A DNA stretch of 64,000 nt from Saturnia japonica (GCA_033032175.1 CM065319.1:17767018-17831017); one strand, 5' to 3'; shown: positions 51,366 to 63,345, counted from the first letter of the stretch. Translations and numbers: made by a program. Notes: generated from the letters alone by a model not told the origin.

Positions 51366-51836
51366 TAGTCCGACAACGTCTCCACTCCCTCAAGGACTGT
51401 CCAGCCCCGAACTCGGCACGCTAAAGCAGGGCTTGCAAACTTTATATACACTATAGAACCGCCCTGCTGTCGCACGCACGTGTTAACGAACCCCCGATTA
51501 AGGACCAGTAGGCCCATTAATATAGCCCACTCCTCCAAAATTTTTCCCCTAGTGTCCGTTGACGGGGGACCCCAAGCTGTTGACTTAGCGTTGAAGTCCC
51601 CGAGGAACAGGACGGGGTCAGGATGGATGCGACCGACAACGATTTGCACCTCCCCGAGGAATCCCTCAAAGTCGGCGAGACTTCTACTTGGGGGGCATAT
51701 ACACCCCCACTACGACCACGTCACCGAGATGTGCTGCTACGTACCCCCGACCCCTCGAGATGTTGGAGAAAGGCGGGGCACCAGCAGCGGCCTGGGACAC
51801 TAAGGCCACCGAACCGTCCAAGTCACCCACCCAGTT
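51366..51836 (-). pseudogene. SART-type ORF2 endonuclease fragment
   Basis: Matches 11105-11574 of copy 2. The frame 51365-51649 keeps GDFNAKSTAWG and the SD of SDH. It is fused at 51836/51837 to ORF1 sequence that in copy 2 lies 1.1 kb further on, so 11575-12710 is deleted. Confidence 0.88.
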
Positions 51837-52206
51837 ATTTGAATTGCCGTAGCATTTTCTCAGCCTTCTTCTTGGTTCCTCTTTTTACCTTTTTGACGGC
51901 TGACAGCGGAGGAGTTGAAAGTTTGCAGGACCGTGCTTCAGGTATGTCTACTGTTTTTGCGTGAGCATTTCTGCGATCTGCGGCCAAGGGAGGTCGCATC
52001 CGCTCTTCCGGCGGGAGCCTGTTCTCCATGGCCTCTAGCCGAGCGAACATTATATTTTCCATTCGGAGCATCGCCTGCTCGAACCTATCAGCAGAGACTA
52101 CTTGAGGTGGCTCCATGTGAATTCTCGACTCGCGCGGCTGCGTCAGAGGGGGAAATTCCTCCCTCGCCACTTTCTTGCGAGGTGGTTCTATTTGCTGCCT
52201 GGGCAC
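51837..52206 (-). pseudogene. SART-type ORF1 fragment, downstream of the Pao-3 insertion
   Basis: Matches 12711-13078 of copy 2 (frame 51835-52206, with MLRMENIMFARLEAMENRLP). The sequence is interrupted at GGCAC by the LTR element and resumes at 62613. Confidence 0.88.
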
Positions 52207-52401
52207 TGAATGAAAAATACTTGGAATTTCATTACTTTTATATTTTAATTATGAATAGCACAAGTTACACCTTATCATGCTAGTTTGAGAGAGAGAGAGA
52301 GTTGCCACATGTAAAAATATAAATCTAGAAGCAAATTATTGCCCGTAAATAAATAATGTACCAATTTTACACAAATTATATTTTTATGTTTTTTACAAAC
52401 A
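52207..52401 (-). repeat. 3' LTR of Pao-3
   Basis: 195 bp, TGAATG...AAACA on +, with a short (GA)n microsatellite near 52290-52302. Confidence 0.88.
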
Positions 52402-52808
52402 TTAATTCCCGCCAAACAGTAATAATGACTCTACTTAAATATATTTATTTAATGGAACTAAAAGATAACTTATACTCTATTTAATATCTAGTAAATAGGT
52501 AATACAGCAATTTTGTTGATTGCTCTTTTGTGCACAAATCCATTTTTTTATTTGATTTCTACAGATCTTACATAGCCATCACTGCCTGTAAAAACTCTAA
52601 TTACTCTTGCTACAGGCCATTGCATAGGAGATACATTTTCGCCAATTAACTAAACTAATACACCTTCCTTAACTTTTGGTTTAACATTATACCACTTTGG
52701 ACGACTAAATAACTGTGAAAGATAACTTTTGTGCCACACATGCCAGAAATCTTGTTTTATTTTAGTACATTTTTTCCAAAATCCTAAGTAATTTACATTG
52801 TTTACTCA
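52402..52808 (-). pseudogene. Pao-3 gag-pol C-terminal end
   Basis: Readable on minus: KQDFWHVWHKSYLSQL, RPKWYNVKP, GVLV-stop-LIGENVSP and QWPVARVIRVF, the usual C-terminal domain of BEL/Pao integrases. It contains an in-frame stop and is separated from the rest of the integrase by Pao-2. Confidence 0.72.
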
Positions 52809-52978
52809 TGTTAATTATGGATTTTGCGTATCAATAATTCGTTTATTTGTATATAAAATTCGTTTAATAGAGCGTTTACAATTCTCAAAGACAATGGAAT
52901 AGAAGTAGCGAGTGAATGTAGGCGCGGATCTCGTTCAATCATTGACCCGCCGATTTGTTACTATATTCGTTTTGAACA
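52809..52978 (-). repeat. 3' LTR of Pao-2
   Basis: 170 bp, TGTTAATT...TTGAACA on +. Confidence 0.9.
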
Positions 52979-53099
52979 TGGCCCCCGCCTTGGAAGCTTC
53001 GCCTTCCAACAGGAACCCGATGACGTGATGTCGTCTTTTAGTTATAATGGTAGCGGGCAAATTTTTGAAGATGCTCTTCGTATAGTTCCGGTAGAAGTT

Positions 53100-53860
53100 T
53101 TAATCTCCGCCAAGCGAGACACACCATCCTTGCCAGGAAATGTTTGTATAACACGGCCCAGACGCCATTTTCAGTGGAGGAAGTGTATCTTCTTTCACCA
53201 ATACAATTGTATCACGAGCAATGTCACCGGTATTAGTCTTCCATTTGCTTCTGGTCTGTAGCTCCGAAACGTATTCTTGAGACAAGCGCTTCCAGAAATG
53301 TTGTCTCATCTTCTCCACTGGTAGAGAATATCGTGTGAGTTGTTGATACGGCACCTCTGTCAGGTCTTCATAAGCCGGAGCAGTCAACGGTAGGTTGATT
53401 AGAAAAAATGGATAGGACAAAGAAGTTGGAGATTTAGGGTTTGTGGATATTGAGGACGCAGGTTGGGAAGTAAGGACAGCACCGATTTGTGTTAAAATTG
53501 TGTCGAATTTGGTTTAAAAAATGAAGTAGATAAAGTATAATAAAGTAAATAGTTTGATCTAATATAATATTTTGTTTTAAATTGATCATATAAAAATTTT
53601 TCGGGCGGTTTGCCTCTGAGTGAAATAAAAAGTTTCAGATCGAGTATGTAATCATTAGAAGTAAGATTAGAAACTAATTCCAAATGTATAGCGCGAATAC
53701 TGAAACAGGCGAATAGACACAATATATTTACAAGGTTAGATCCTGTGCCTTTGCGATTTAATATGTTAACTGGCACAGCGTAATCAACCCAGCAAGGTTT
53801 GAATGATAAAGCTGGTTGTAATAGGTTGCTTATTATATGTGTTAACGTCCTCCCTAACAT
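53100..53860 (-). pseudogene. Pao-2 integrase remnants
   Basis: Two frames: 53492-53860 with the integrase core start (SFKPCWVDYAVP, IRAIHLELVSNLTS), where the second catalytic Asp region is altered (FLYDQFKTKYY), and 53100-53420 with the C-terminal domain (QHFWKRLSQEYVSELQ, RSKWKT). The stretch between them, expected to hold the third catalytic residue, is missing. Confidence 0.75.
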
Positions 53861-53879
53861 TCAAGTATACGCAACACAG

Positions 53880-55979
53880 TCACATAGATTTCTTGGTCAA
53901 CTCATTTATTTCGATTACTCGATTCTGCACAAAAGTTTTAAGGAGGTGAGGAGACATACGGATCCATCCCATTACGATCGTGGAATTGGTCCAAAAATAA
54001 ACTTGATAAAATTTAATTGTCATCGATTTAATTATTCTACCGTATAATCTAGCGCCGATTAAAGCCGCGCATAATTCGAGACGAGGAATGGTTTCCGGTT
54101 TAATCAGAGCCACTTTACTCTTGGAACAAAGCAACTTCACCGAAACCGAGGAATTATTATAGGTGCGTATATATGAACACGTACCGTAAACATTTTGTGA
54201 TGCATCGACATGAAAGGTTTTCTTTTTGACGCGAGCGATGACGTCATCATCACACTCTAGCGTGAGTTGTCTCTGACACCGACGATTTAATACTGGTGCA
54301 CTAGTTAAGCCACGGCCGTAGGTCACGGTGTTGAGACGATAACCATCGCAAGGTTCTGTTTGATCTTGTCGCCATGACATAAATTCTAATTTACGTTGAT
54401 CCTTTTGAGTAACAGTTTCTAAAATAAAAGATAAATCGTTTCGAGGTAATAGATTAACTGATTTTACGTCGTTTAGTGATCTTTTCGAAGTTGTAATGGT
54501 ATTCGTATAGATTACAACATGTAATTCGGTGGTCGTATTTTGTTTTCTAAGTACACCATTATGTGGCCTGAAATAATTAGTAAAATTATAATTATCCACC
54601 CGTGTTATATGTCCTAGATATTGAGAGGCATAAATGATATCCGTATAGTATAACCACGTATATTCAGGAGAACAATTAAGTTTCCGTTGTAATGTTAAAA
54701 ATTGAATTGTCGTTGACGTGTATAAGTTACTAAGCACCTCTGGTGACTCACAAAACGGAATCCTAATCGAGAACCTACCATTATTTTCACGTTTATGCTT
54801 ATTATTAAATATATCTTCGCAAATAAGTTCGTCCTCAGCGAGTATCCGAGAAGGCTTGATTTCTTCGAGCCCCGAGAATGATTTAAAACTCGCATCTAAA
54901 TTTACAGATAAATGACACTGAATCTGATTATTAGTACGCATATGATTAGTGTGTAACGGACCAGAAATGATCCATCCTAATTTTGTGTTTTGTATGAATG
55001 GACCATTAGCCAGTCTTATTCTGCCTTCGTCTAACAACTCCCAGAATTTATCCGCGCCTATCAATAAATCGATTTCTGAAGACGTATGATAAGCGGGATC
55101 GGCAAGCTGAACGTGTTGTGGAATACGTATAGATTGTGCGTTTATATCTATCGGCGGCAAACACGATGTAATGCGCGGTAAAACGGCACACCGAAGACGA
55201 GTTGTGTAATCGTTTAACTTTGATAATATAGTGATATCGCACGACTGAGTAGATTCGGTGACGAACTGTCCGACACCGGCAATTCGAATAGTGGACTGTA
55301 TTATTTGAACGTTTAATCGTTTACATAGATCGTCTGTAATAAAACAATTTTGACTTCCATTGTCTAAGAGAGCGCGTATCGTATAATATCTGTTATCGCT
55401 GGCCGCGACATCTACCAATGCAGTTGATAGCAAAACAGACTTTGTGGCTATTCGTTTAGAGTCATTATTAGTGAAATGGCATGAATGAGCTGTTGCATGC
55501 ATCGCACTCGAAGTGGAAGGGGTGAGCTGGTCAGGCGCCTGCGTCATTACAAGCGGCGCACGCTCCACCGCCCCATCTACATTTAAATTGTTACTTATGT
55601 GTATCAGTGTATTATGTTTGAGGTTACAGAGTTTGCAAGACCCAAACATGCATTCTACATACGTATGACCGGCACGTAAACAGTTTCGGCAAAGTTGATT
55701 TTGTTCTATTACCTTTAACCTATCTTGGATTGAAAGATTAATGTATTTAGTGCAGGCATATAGTGGGTGATTATAGTTACACATAATACAAACGCGTATT
55801 GTAAACGCGTGGTTGGTAGGTTTTGCGTTGGCACCGTTGTTATTATGTGTAGATACATAGCTGTAACTATTTTGCGCATAGGATGACGACTGTTTTTTGT
55901 GATCGTATGAGTGTGGTGTTTTGATAACATTAGAATACTTAACGTTTTGAGTTGGTTTAATATGGTTTATATAAACCAT
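53880..55979 (-). pseudogene. Pao-2 gag knuckles, protease, deleted RT and RNase H
   Basis: One 699-codon frame. Zinc knuckles (CIMCNYNHPLYAC, LCRNCLRAGHTYVEC, CKLCNLKHNTLIH) come first, then an aspartic protease with LLDNGSQNCFIT, and GWIISG. The RT palm is reduced to LNTVTYGRGLTSAPVLN and jumps straight to the RNase H start FHVDASQNVYG. The YxDD region, roughly 150-200 residues, is gone. RNase H continues with PRLELCAALIGARLY and VYFWTNSTIV. Confidence 0.82.
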
Positions 55980-56391
55980 TTCTAATGAGTCTGCTTGATT
56001 TTTTTAGGAAAGTGATCAAATCGTTTAGTTTTATTTTTATGGCGGTAACGGAATTATCTGTAGGCAAGAGATAACTCTTGTGACGTTCCCATTCGCGTTC
56101 CGTGAACGAATCAAGCTTTGAGACTATCAAATATATAATTAGAGTATCCCATGATTCTGTAGGTTCGCCTAACGTTTGAAGTGAGCGTAAATTTCTTGAA
56201 TAGGTATCTATTAGCTCTCTATATAAGCAATGGCGATCCTTTGCTTATAGGTTGTGCGGTAAATAAAGACTTCACGTGATTGTGTATTAACAGGCGACTA
56301 TTGTGAAATCTGTTTTCTAGCAGGTCCCAAGCGTGGGAGTAATTTTGTGCTGTGAATTCTAAGGCACTGATGACTTGTAACGCACACCCGG
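55980..56391 (-). pseudogene. Pao-2 gag middle, no open frame
   Basis: Lies between the two gag frames. Fragments resembling the gag of related elements (for example around WDLLENRFHN on minus) are broken by shifts. Confidence 0.45.
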
Positions 56392-56934
56392 TCAGAGAGG
56401 AACGTAAATAATGAACTTTTGAATTGAATCTAAATCGGTACGATTGTGAACCATAGAAACATACGAATTTTTAAATTCAAGCCACTTATCATACGAACCG
56501 TCAAATGCAGGGATTTTTATTTGTGGTAGTTGTACCGTAGAAGAACCGTTTGATAAAGGTTCGCGTGAACTTTTGGAATTATTTTCATCACAAATGTATT
56601 TAGCGATAGCCATATTTGTATAATATAACTCTTCTACATTTTCACGATATTGTAACTGATCCATGAATTCTGACTCGTCTGTAATTCGATCGATATCATC
56701 CTGAAGGGCATTATATGATTTAAAAAGTTCAGACATGGTTTGCATACGTAAATTTAAATCGGCTATTTGTGTTTTTGACAATTCGATATTCGTTAATTTT
56801 GCAACAAATTTTTCAAATAACGTTAATCTACCTTTAATTGTGCCTCTTTGTTTTATAAGCTCTGCAATAGACTTCTGACTTATTGAAGTAGACGTAGAAC
56901 TTCCTTCTTTATACGTATTTTCGTTTAAATTCAT
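56392..56934 (-). pseudogene. Pao-2 gag N-terminus
   Basis: 180 codons from ATG 56934: a coiled-coil-like start, then VQLPQIKIPAFDGSYDKW, the conserved BEL/Pao gag motif, and HNRTDLDSIQKF. The frame is lost just after this point. Confidence 0.78.
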
Positions 56935-57179
56935 TTTTAGAGTTTATAAAAACGGTTACAAAATTTGAATACACGGCGTAAATTTTAAACTCACGATATT
57001 AGTATGCAAAAACGATAAATAATCACTAACAAAACACAATTTAGACACAAAATAACACCGTAATATGATGGGAAATAAAGGGATTTTGAATACCTGACCG
57101 TTGACCAGTATGGATTTCAAACTGTTCGTTGTGATTTCGATTTTCTCAGCTGATGTATTTCTTTAGGTGCTGATCTTGC

Positions 57180-57378
57180 AGATTTTGATTCGGCTCCGAA
57201 GGTCCAAATGTTAATTATGGATTTTGCGTATCAATAATTCGTTTATTTGTATATAAAATTCGTTTAATAGAGCGTTTACAATTCTCAAAGACAATGGAAT
57301 AGAAGTAGCGAGTGAATGTAGGCGCGGATCTCGTTCAATCATTGACCCGCCGATTTGTTACTATATTCGTTTTGAACA
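57180..57378 (-). repeat. 5' LTR of Pao-2 with adjoining primer site
   Basis: The LTR is 57209-57378. Just inside it (57187-57206) the + strand GATTCGGCTCCGAAGGTCCA resembles the 3' end of tRNA-Tyr with a few mismatches, so a tRNA-Tyr primer is the best guess. Confidence 0.65.
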
Positions 57379-58323
57379 ACTCCTAAATCAGGTTCAAAAA
57401 TAGCTGTCAGAGGCTGATTTATTAAAAAATGACCTGGTGTCAAGAAGCTAAAATCTGATATATCACCAGTGAATGGAGTAATAGGTCTCGAATATAATAT
57501 TGCCTCAACCTGTACGATTATAGTATTGAATTGTTCGTAGGTGAAGAGCAAATTACCAATAATTCTTTTAAAATGATATTTTGCCGACTTTACAGCAGCT
57601 TTCCAGAGGCCGCCCCAGGTGGGGGAATAGCTTGGAATGAATTTAAAGTCTACCCCGTTTGCATTACAATAGTCTGAGACAGTATTCTGATGAACTTGGG
57701 ACTTACATAACTTGAACAGCTCTTTTAATTGATTGTTTGCACCTTTGAATGTCGATGCATTGTCACAATGCACAGTATGAGGTAAACCTCTTCTTGAACA
57801 AAATCTTTTGAAGGCCGAGAGGAAACACTCGGTTGTTAGATCAGATACTAATTCCAAATGCACACATTTTGTGACAAAGCATACAAAAATACAAACATAT
57901 CCCTTAGATATCACTGAGCTTCTCTTACTTGACTGTTTAATATTAAACGGTCCACAGTAATCTATGCCAACTTTATTAAAAGGCCTATCTTTAACTACTC
58001 TGTCTTGCGGTAATGCAGCCATTAATTGCTGTGCTTTTTGTGCTCTAAAGTTGAAACAAGGTACGCATTTATTTATGATGCTTTTTATAAGAGTTGTTGC
58101 ACTGATTATATAGTATCTGCGGCTTAGACTGAAAAATGTCAATTTCAAACCTGCATGAAGCAAGGCAGGCACAATGTTCATGTCGAATTATTAAATTAGT
58201 TATATTGCAATTTTTTGGCAAAATGATAGGGTGTTTTTGACTAAAAGGAATGTTGGCATTTTCCAGCCTGCCACCCACTCGAAGAACTCCTAAATTATCT
58301 AAGAATGGATACAATTTTTTCAA
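57379..58323 (-). pseudogene. Pao-3 integrase
   Basis: Frames 58069-58323 (LRVGGRLENANIPF) and 57339-58181 (CVPCFNFRAQKAQQ, FNKVGIDYCGPF, VHCDNASTFKGAN, TWGGLWKAAVKSAK, LTPGHFLINQ) together give the zinc-binding part and DDE core, with a frameshift between them. Pao-2 cuts the gene after PDLGV. Confidence 0.82.
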
Positions 58324-58497
58324 GTTAGATTTGATAACCTTGTTTCTTTTTATACAGTCAATCTCTTAAAAAAAGGGCAAGGATTGTACATGTTTCAAAA
58401 TCACTTGCATTGAATGCTCATATTCATTAACATTCAACTGTTTTGATTTAGTTCGTTCATCTCGCTTTAGTCTACAGTTTTTAATAAAACGTAACAT
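58324..58497 (-). pseudogene. Pao-3 linker between RNase H and integrase
   Basis: Short decayed stretch. Minus-strand remnants such as NVNEYEHSMQ fit the family linker, but no frame is open throughout. Confidence 0.4.
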
Positions 58498-59844
58498 TTA
58501 ACACACAATGCGCTGAAGCTTCAAACTTGATGAAAATTTGGAAACAGGTATTACCTCATCTTGTACATTACAATTTACCTGTTGTTCATTGTTTTCATTT
58601 GTACAAATACAGCTTGTATTTTGATGAACGAATGGTTTTGTTATGTAGTTAACATTTTGCAATTCTGGAGGACCTTGCCACCACAAAACAGTTGATCCTA
58701 GCTCTGAGGGCATTAAGCCTCGTGATAAGCAGTCTGCTGGGTTACTAGAACCACTCACATGACTCCATATACAGTCTTTAGTTTGTTTATCAATGGCAAT
58801 CACTCTATTTTTGACATAGTTGTCCTTAGTGGGTGGGTTTTGTAACCAGCAAAGTGCTACCTGAGAATCACTATATAAAATTTGCATGTCAAATAAACAA
58901 TTATGTAGAATATTACATATCTTTACATATAAGTTAGCTAATAGCAAACATGCATTTAATTCCAATCTAGGAATTGTTTGTTTGGCTTTTAATGGTGCAA
59001 TTCTTGACTTAGTACACAGTAATACTACAGACACATTATCATTTTGCACCGCTCTTATGTAAATACATACACCATATGCAATACTGGATGCGTCACAATA
59101 ACCAATTAACTGTACATAATCTGCACCGCATATATTTAAGTCACGCTTTACATAAATAGGTTTCATGTACATTAAATCATGAAAGAATGAATTCCATGGC
59201 CATAATACCTCATTAGGTAGTGGTGTATCCCACTCTAATTTTTGCAGCCAAACCTTTTGAAGGAACTCCTTTGCACGAGTAACAATTGGACCAGCCAGTC
59301 CCAAAGGGTCAAAGAAAGTAACTATAAAACTGAGAACAGTTCGTTTGGTCCCTACATTGCATGGTCGACCACATGGTCGTGATATTATAAATTGATCTGA
59401 ATTTATATTTAATAGAAGCCCTAATGCCTTGAAAGTCAACTCAGTATTGTTCAAATCAACATTTTGGAAATGCCGCTTATTATTAGGAATCCCTGCTAAA
59501 ATATCTGGGTGACTAACACACCATTTGTGAAGTTCAAAACCGCCCAACCTCATCAGTTCTATCAACTCATCACGGGCTTGCTTGACATCTTGTATGGAGG
59601 ATGCTCCAAAAAGGCAATCGTCGATGTAACTATTGTTCAATAGCACTGATGAAGCCAAGGGGTACCTTTCACTATAGCGTTGTGCCAGTTCCACAAGACA
59701 GCGTGTGGCCAGGAAGCTGGAACTGGTCACTCCGTAGGTTACAGTTTGTAGCTGTAAACATAGCAAAGGATCGTCTAAATTTTCTTTCCATAAAATAGAC
59801 TGCAAATGAGTTTGTGAAGGGTCTATACGCACCTGCCTAAACAT
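58498..59844 (-). pseudogene. Pao-3 reverse transcriptase and RNase H
   Basis: A 448-codon frame with MFRQVRID, QLQTVTYGVTSSSFLA, YIDDCLFGA (RT active site), FFDPLGLAGP, RNase H with GYCDASSIAYG, IPRLELNACLL and YSDSQVALCWLQ, and NPADCLSRG. Key RT and RNase H residues are retained. The frame upstream is separated by two stops (near 59870). Confidence 0.85.
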
Positions 59845-59874
59845 ATGTCTTATATCAGTCTTGGCAATAAATTA

Positions 59875-60486
59875 TTATGTGCGAAACAAAATCAAAATAT
59901 CAAAAAGTTCTTTTTGGACTACTGGACCTGCATGTAATATATCATTCAGACTCAAATTTAAATTTGTTTTCGCACTGGCATCAAAAACCACCCTGAGCTT
60001 TGTTGTCACACTATCCTCCTTAAATACGGCATGGTGGGGCAAAAAATAATAGCACTCAAGCGGCTTTTCCAGCCTAAACAGGTCAATCTTGATTGCATGA
60101 CCTAAGGCCACATATTCATCAATGAATTTTGTATATTGATCTTTCAGTGAAGGATCCTTTGTGAATTTTTTGCACAAAATATTTAATCGCTGCAAAGCTA
60201 CTTTAAAAGAATTTCCCAAATTAACCTCTTTGATTGGTACTTTTAATGACAAACTAACCCGAAATCTATTGTCAATTAATTGAACAGACTTTTGAAGTTC
60301 AGTTTCACACACATGACTTAATATGGGCTCATTTTTTATTTCAGGAGTGTGCTGTTCTTCCCAAAACTTTTTTAAGATGGAATCAACTTTGTTCTCATTT
60401 AAAATAACTTGCAGAACAACATTATCATTTAAAATGTTTTGATTGAAAAGACAAATACTGTCCTTTTTTAAATTGCCAGATACTAT
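59875..60486 (-). pseudogene. Pao-3 RT N-terminal part
   Basis: Frame 59875-60312 with YYFLPHHAVFKEDS, TTKLRVVFDASAK and LSLNDILHAGP. It ends in two consecutive stops just before the MFRQV motif. 60313-60486 holds a decayed WEEQHTPEIKN-like stretch. Confidence 0.78.
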
Positions 60487-61225
60487 TTAACCATATTTTG
60501 TAGCTAATAAAAATAGATCCCTAGATAAGGTGATTTTGTCTGGCAGCATAATTCTAAAGAACACATCGGCTGATAGTAGAAAAGAAATCTCGCCAGGGAC
60601 ATTAAATTGTTCATCAGCTAATTGTATGGAATCTGGTATTTTAACATCACGAAGTTGAAATTTTGTCTGTGGAAGATATGATGTAATATTGTCAACCACA
60701 GAAAAGAGTGTATTACAACTGTAATTGTCGTGAGTTGAATGCATTGATAAATTGACAGCCCTGGTGACAGATTTCTGCTTTTGGCCAAGGGCTGTAACAT
60801 TGACATTGCAATTATTGATTTACTAAATTTGTATTAATAAATGTTACTTGACTGCCGCTATCAACCAAACCTTTTGCTGTGACATATGAACCATCTCTTG
60901 CCATGAAATTGACCTTAATAGTGGGCAATAAAACCATATTTTTAAGGCTAGAATGACTGCCAGAGTTAGCTATGTTGCAAACATTTTCCTCGGAGTGCAA
61001 TAATGAATTATTTTCTTTACTTTTACAAATGAAACATTTAAAATGGAAATGACATTTATTAGTATGAGCGTTTAAGCAAATCTTGCATAACTTTTCTTTT
61101 GTAGCAAAGTCAATTCGCTCTTTAGCACTTAAAGACTGAAACTCTTTACATGCAAACACTTTATGATCTTTGCTTTTACAAAGTTTACAGCTCATCACTT
61201 TATTAGTGTCACAGACATTAGCCAA
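60487..61225 (-). pseudogene. Pao-3 gag zinc knuckles and protease
   Basis: Frame 60812-61225 has CKLCKSKDHKVFAC, LCKICL and FKCFICKSKENNSLLH, then the protease active site LVDSGSQVTFI. The protease continues in 60487-60744 (ITSYLPQTKFQLRD, IQLADEQFNVPG, ISFLLSADVFF). Confidence 0.8.
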
Positions 61226-62171
61226 GCTTACAGATCTAATAGGATAAGTTTGCTTAAATTTGACTTACCAGCGGATACTTGTGTTTTCTCAAAACTCATT
61301 GCTCTTCTCTCGATGTAACTAAATAACTCTTCTAAGGTAGGTAACTTATCGGCATCTCGATCAGAATAGTAATTCCTGCAAGAGAATGTGTCCATTTTTC
61401 TCAACAATATGGGAATGATAATCATGTCCCAATACTGAGATGGCTGACCAAGACTTTTTAGTGCCCCTAAGTGTTGTCTAGCTATAGAAACTAAATGTCG
61501 TAGTTCTGAGCATGTACCCTTAGAAATTGGCTGGAAATCTAACAAAGCATTTATGTGATGTGTTATAAGTAGGTTCTTATTATCATATCGTTTATTGAGT
61601 AATTGTAACGCTTGTTTATATGACTCGTTGACTAACGGTAAACCATTATAAGTAATAAAGCATCACCTTTTAAGTAGTACAGTTTTTGCACAGGTGTCAA
61701 TCCTCCGTCCTTGTCCACAATGGCAGAGAAGATATCGATAAACTGCGAGTATTGAGTGATGTCCTTTCCGTCAAAACTTGTGATATCCAACTGTGGTAGT
61801 TTGTTCTGTTGGATAGCCTTTGATTTATTGTCATCCATCAGGCCTGACAATTTTGCCTCCTTTAAAATCCTTCGGAGTTCCGACATTATTGTAAAATACC
61901 GCTTCTCTACCTCGTCCTCGGTGAACTCCTCCTCAAAATCATCCTCGTTGGAGGTAAGTATGAACAAGTCCAAGGATTGATTCTTGTACACGTGAAAATT
62001 TTGCTGTAACTCTTCTGTCCGCAATTTGAGACCTTCTAAATCCACCAGTACTTGATCTTTCTGCTCTTGCGCGTACTTTGCTATTCTCGTCAATTGTGCT
62101 TCGAAGTATCCAATGTTAGCTTTTAGTTTTTTGATTTGGCTGTTTTTCGCACTGCTGGCTGCCGTCGCCAT
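61226..62171 (-). pseudogene. Pao-3 gag N-terminal half
   Basis: ATG at 62171 starts MATAASSAKNSQIKKLK; a coiled-coil region and LPQLDITSFDGKD follow (61632-62171). The frame breaks near 61640 and resumes at 61228-61545 (LRHLVSIARQHLGALKSLG, DADKLPTLEELFSYIERR). Confidence 0.8.
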
Positions 62172-62394
62172 CGTGTTGATATTATATCTTTTTATCGATT
62201 GGTTTTTTGTTTTCCGACTTCACAATATGTAATGCAAACGGAACTCGCACGTAGTACAAACGACGCGTCCAAAATGGCGGATTGAAAATCGTGCGCAGAC
62301 CGCCCGGCACAAAACGACTCACAACCAAAAGCGACGAAATAGCATTCCACGACCGAAGATAATACTTCCACAATGCAGTTATATGTTTTAATAT

Positions 62395-62406
62395 GTTTCG
62401 GCACCA
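62395..62406 (-). promoter_or_regulatory. primer-binding site of Pao-3, tRNA-Phe type
   Basis: The + strand GTTTCGGCACCA matches the last 12 nt of tRNA-Phe, 3 nt from the 5' LTR. It is the same primer type as Pao-1 with a shorter match. Confidence 0.7.
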
Positions 62407-62409
62407 AAA

Positions 62410-62612
62410 TGAATGAAAAATACTTTGAATTTCATCACTTTTATATTTTAATTATGAAGAGCACAAGTTACACCTTATCATGCTAGTTTGAGAGAGAGAG
62501 AGAGAGAGAGAGTTGCCACATGTAAAAATATAAATCTAGAAGCAAATTATTACCAGTAAGTAAATAATGTACCAATTTTACACAAATTATATTTTTATGT
62601 TTTTTACGAACA
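62410..62612 (-). repeat. 5' LTR of Pao-3
   Basis: 203 bp. It differs from 52207-52401 by a longer (GA)n run and several substitutions. Confidence 0.88.
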
Positions 62613-63345
62613 GGCACCGTAATGGGCTGTGACGCCTGTGCCTGAGGGTGCAGCTGGCTTATTTGCACTCTAATATCAGCTAGCTCCTTTCGAAGCTCCG
62701 CCATCTCCGTCTGTTGACGTAGTAAGTCCTCCTTTAGGCAGTCATTGTCCGCTTTTAAGCGAGCCGTTTCGCTATTTGTGGTCCGGCATTGGAGCTCTTC
62801 CAAGATCTCTTTTAAAGAATCCTCAGCATGGTTTAAGGCTTTCTGGAAAGTCCCCTTCAGATTGCCGGATCTCTTGGCTACTTTTAGTACCACCTCTACG
62901 CTTTTTTTAGCCAATTCGTTCAGATCAAGAGCAACCTCCGGCTGATTTACACCATGCGCCCTATTGGCAACTCGAAGTTAGCTTGCTTCCTCATCCAGGT
63001 CTGCCATTTCTTGCTCCGCACGGAGACGGAGCTCTTCCTGTTCAAGGCGGATTAATTCCTTTTGTGCCACATAGTTACCCACATATTTACCTGTGGTCGG
63101 AGGGTGAACTCTGCCTTTCTTCGCGGGAGTTATACGAGCATCCTTCGTGACATTATCCGGCTCAACGTCAGAACCCGCCTCTGGGGCAGAACCTTCATCC
63201 AAGTTTTTCCCTTTCCGCTTACTGAAAAACTTACTTAAGCAAGGAGACTCTCTCCCCTCACCAGAACCAACTGTCTCAAAGGTGTCTGCACTGCAGTTAC
63301 TACTATCTGAGAGACATTCAACAAACGCCATTCTTTCAAGAGGCG
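62613..63345 (-). pseudogene. SART-type ORF1 fragment, upstream of the Pao-3 insertion
   Basis: Matches 13073-13805 of copy 2, including LKVAKRSGNLKGTFQKALNHAEDSL and ITPAKKGR. One stop interrupts it near 62980. At 63345 it switches to a different element. Confidence 0.86.

Larger units (their letters stand above)
52809..57378 (-). mobile_element. BEL/Pao element Pao-2, internally deleted, identical LTRs
   Basis: 4,570 bp with 170-bp LTRs (52809-52978, 57209-57378) that I read as identical. Flanking pentamers are ACTCA (52804-52808) and ACTCC (57379-57383), a target duplication with one change. A purine-rich tract (sense AAGGCGGGGGCCA) borders the 3' LTR, and a tRNA-like primer site borders the 5' LTR. 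The coding region lacks the RT active site and is broken, so this copy cannot move on its own. Confidence 0.9.
52207..62612 (-). mobile_element. BEL/Pao element Pao-3, decayed, hosting Pao-2
   Basis: LTRs at 52207-52401 and 62410-62612 flank a decayed gag-pol. The 5-bp target duplication GGCAC (52202-52206, 62613-62617) lies in SART-type ORF1. Removing Pao-2 (52809-57378) leaves about 5.8 kb. The LTRs differ at several sites and in length of a GA run, so it is older than Pao-1 and Pao-2. Confidence 0.92.

Noticed and set aside
54695..54895. Extra short ORFs inside Pao-2 and Pao-3 in other frames
   Set aside because: They are shadows of the gag-pol coding sequence or its decay products.
62490..62513. 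GA repeat as a regulatory GAGA element
   Set aside because: It lies within the Pao-3 LTR and differs in length from the other LTR, which fits microsatellite slippage.
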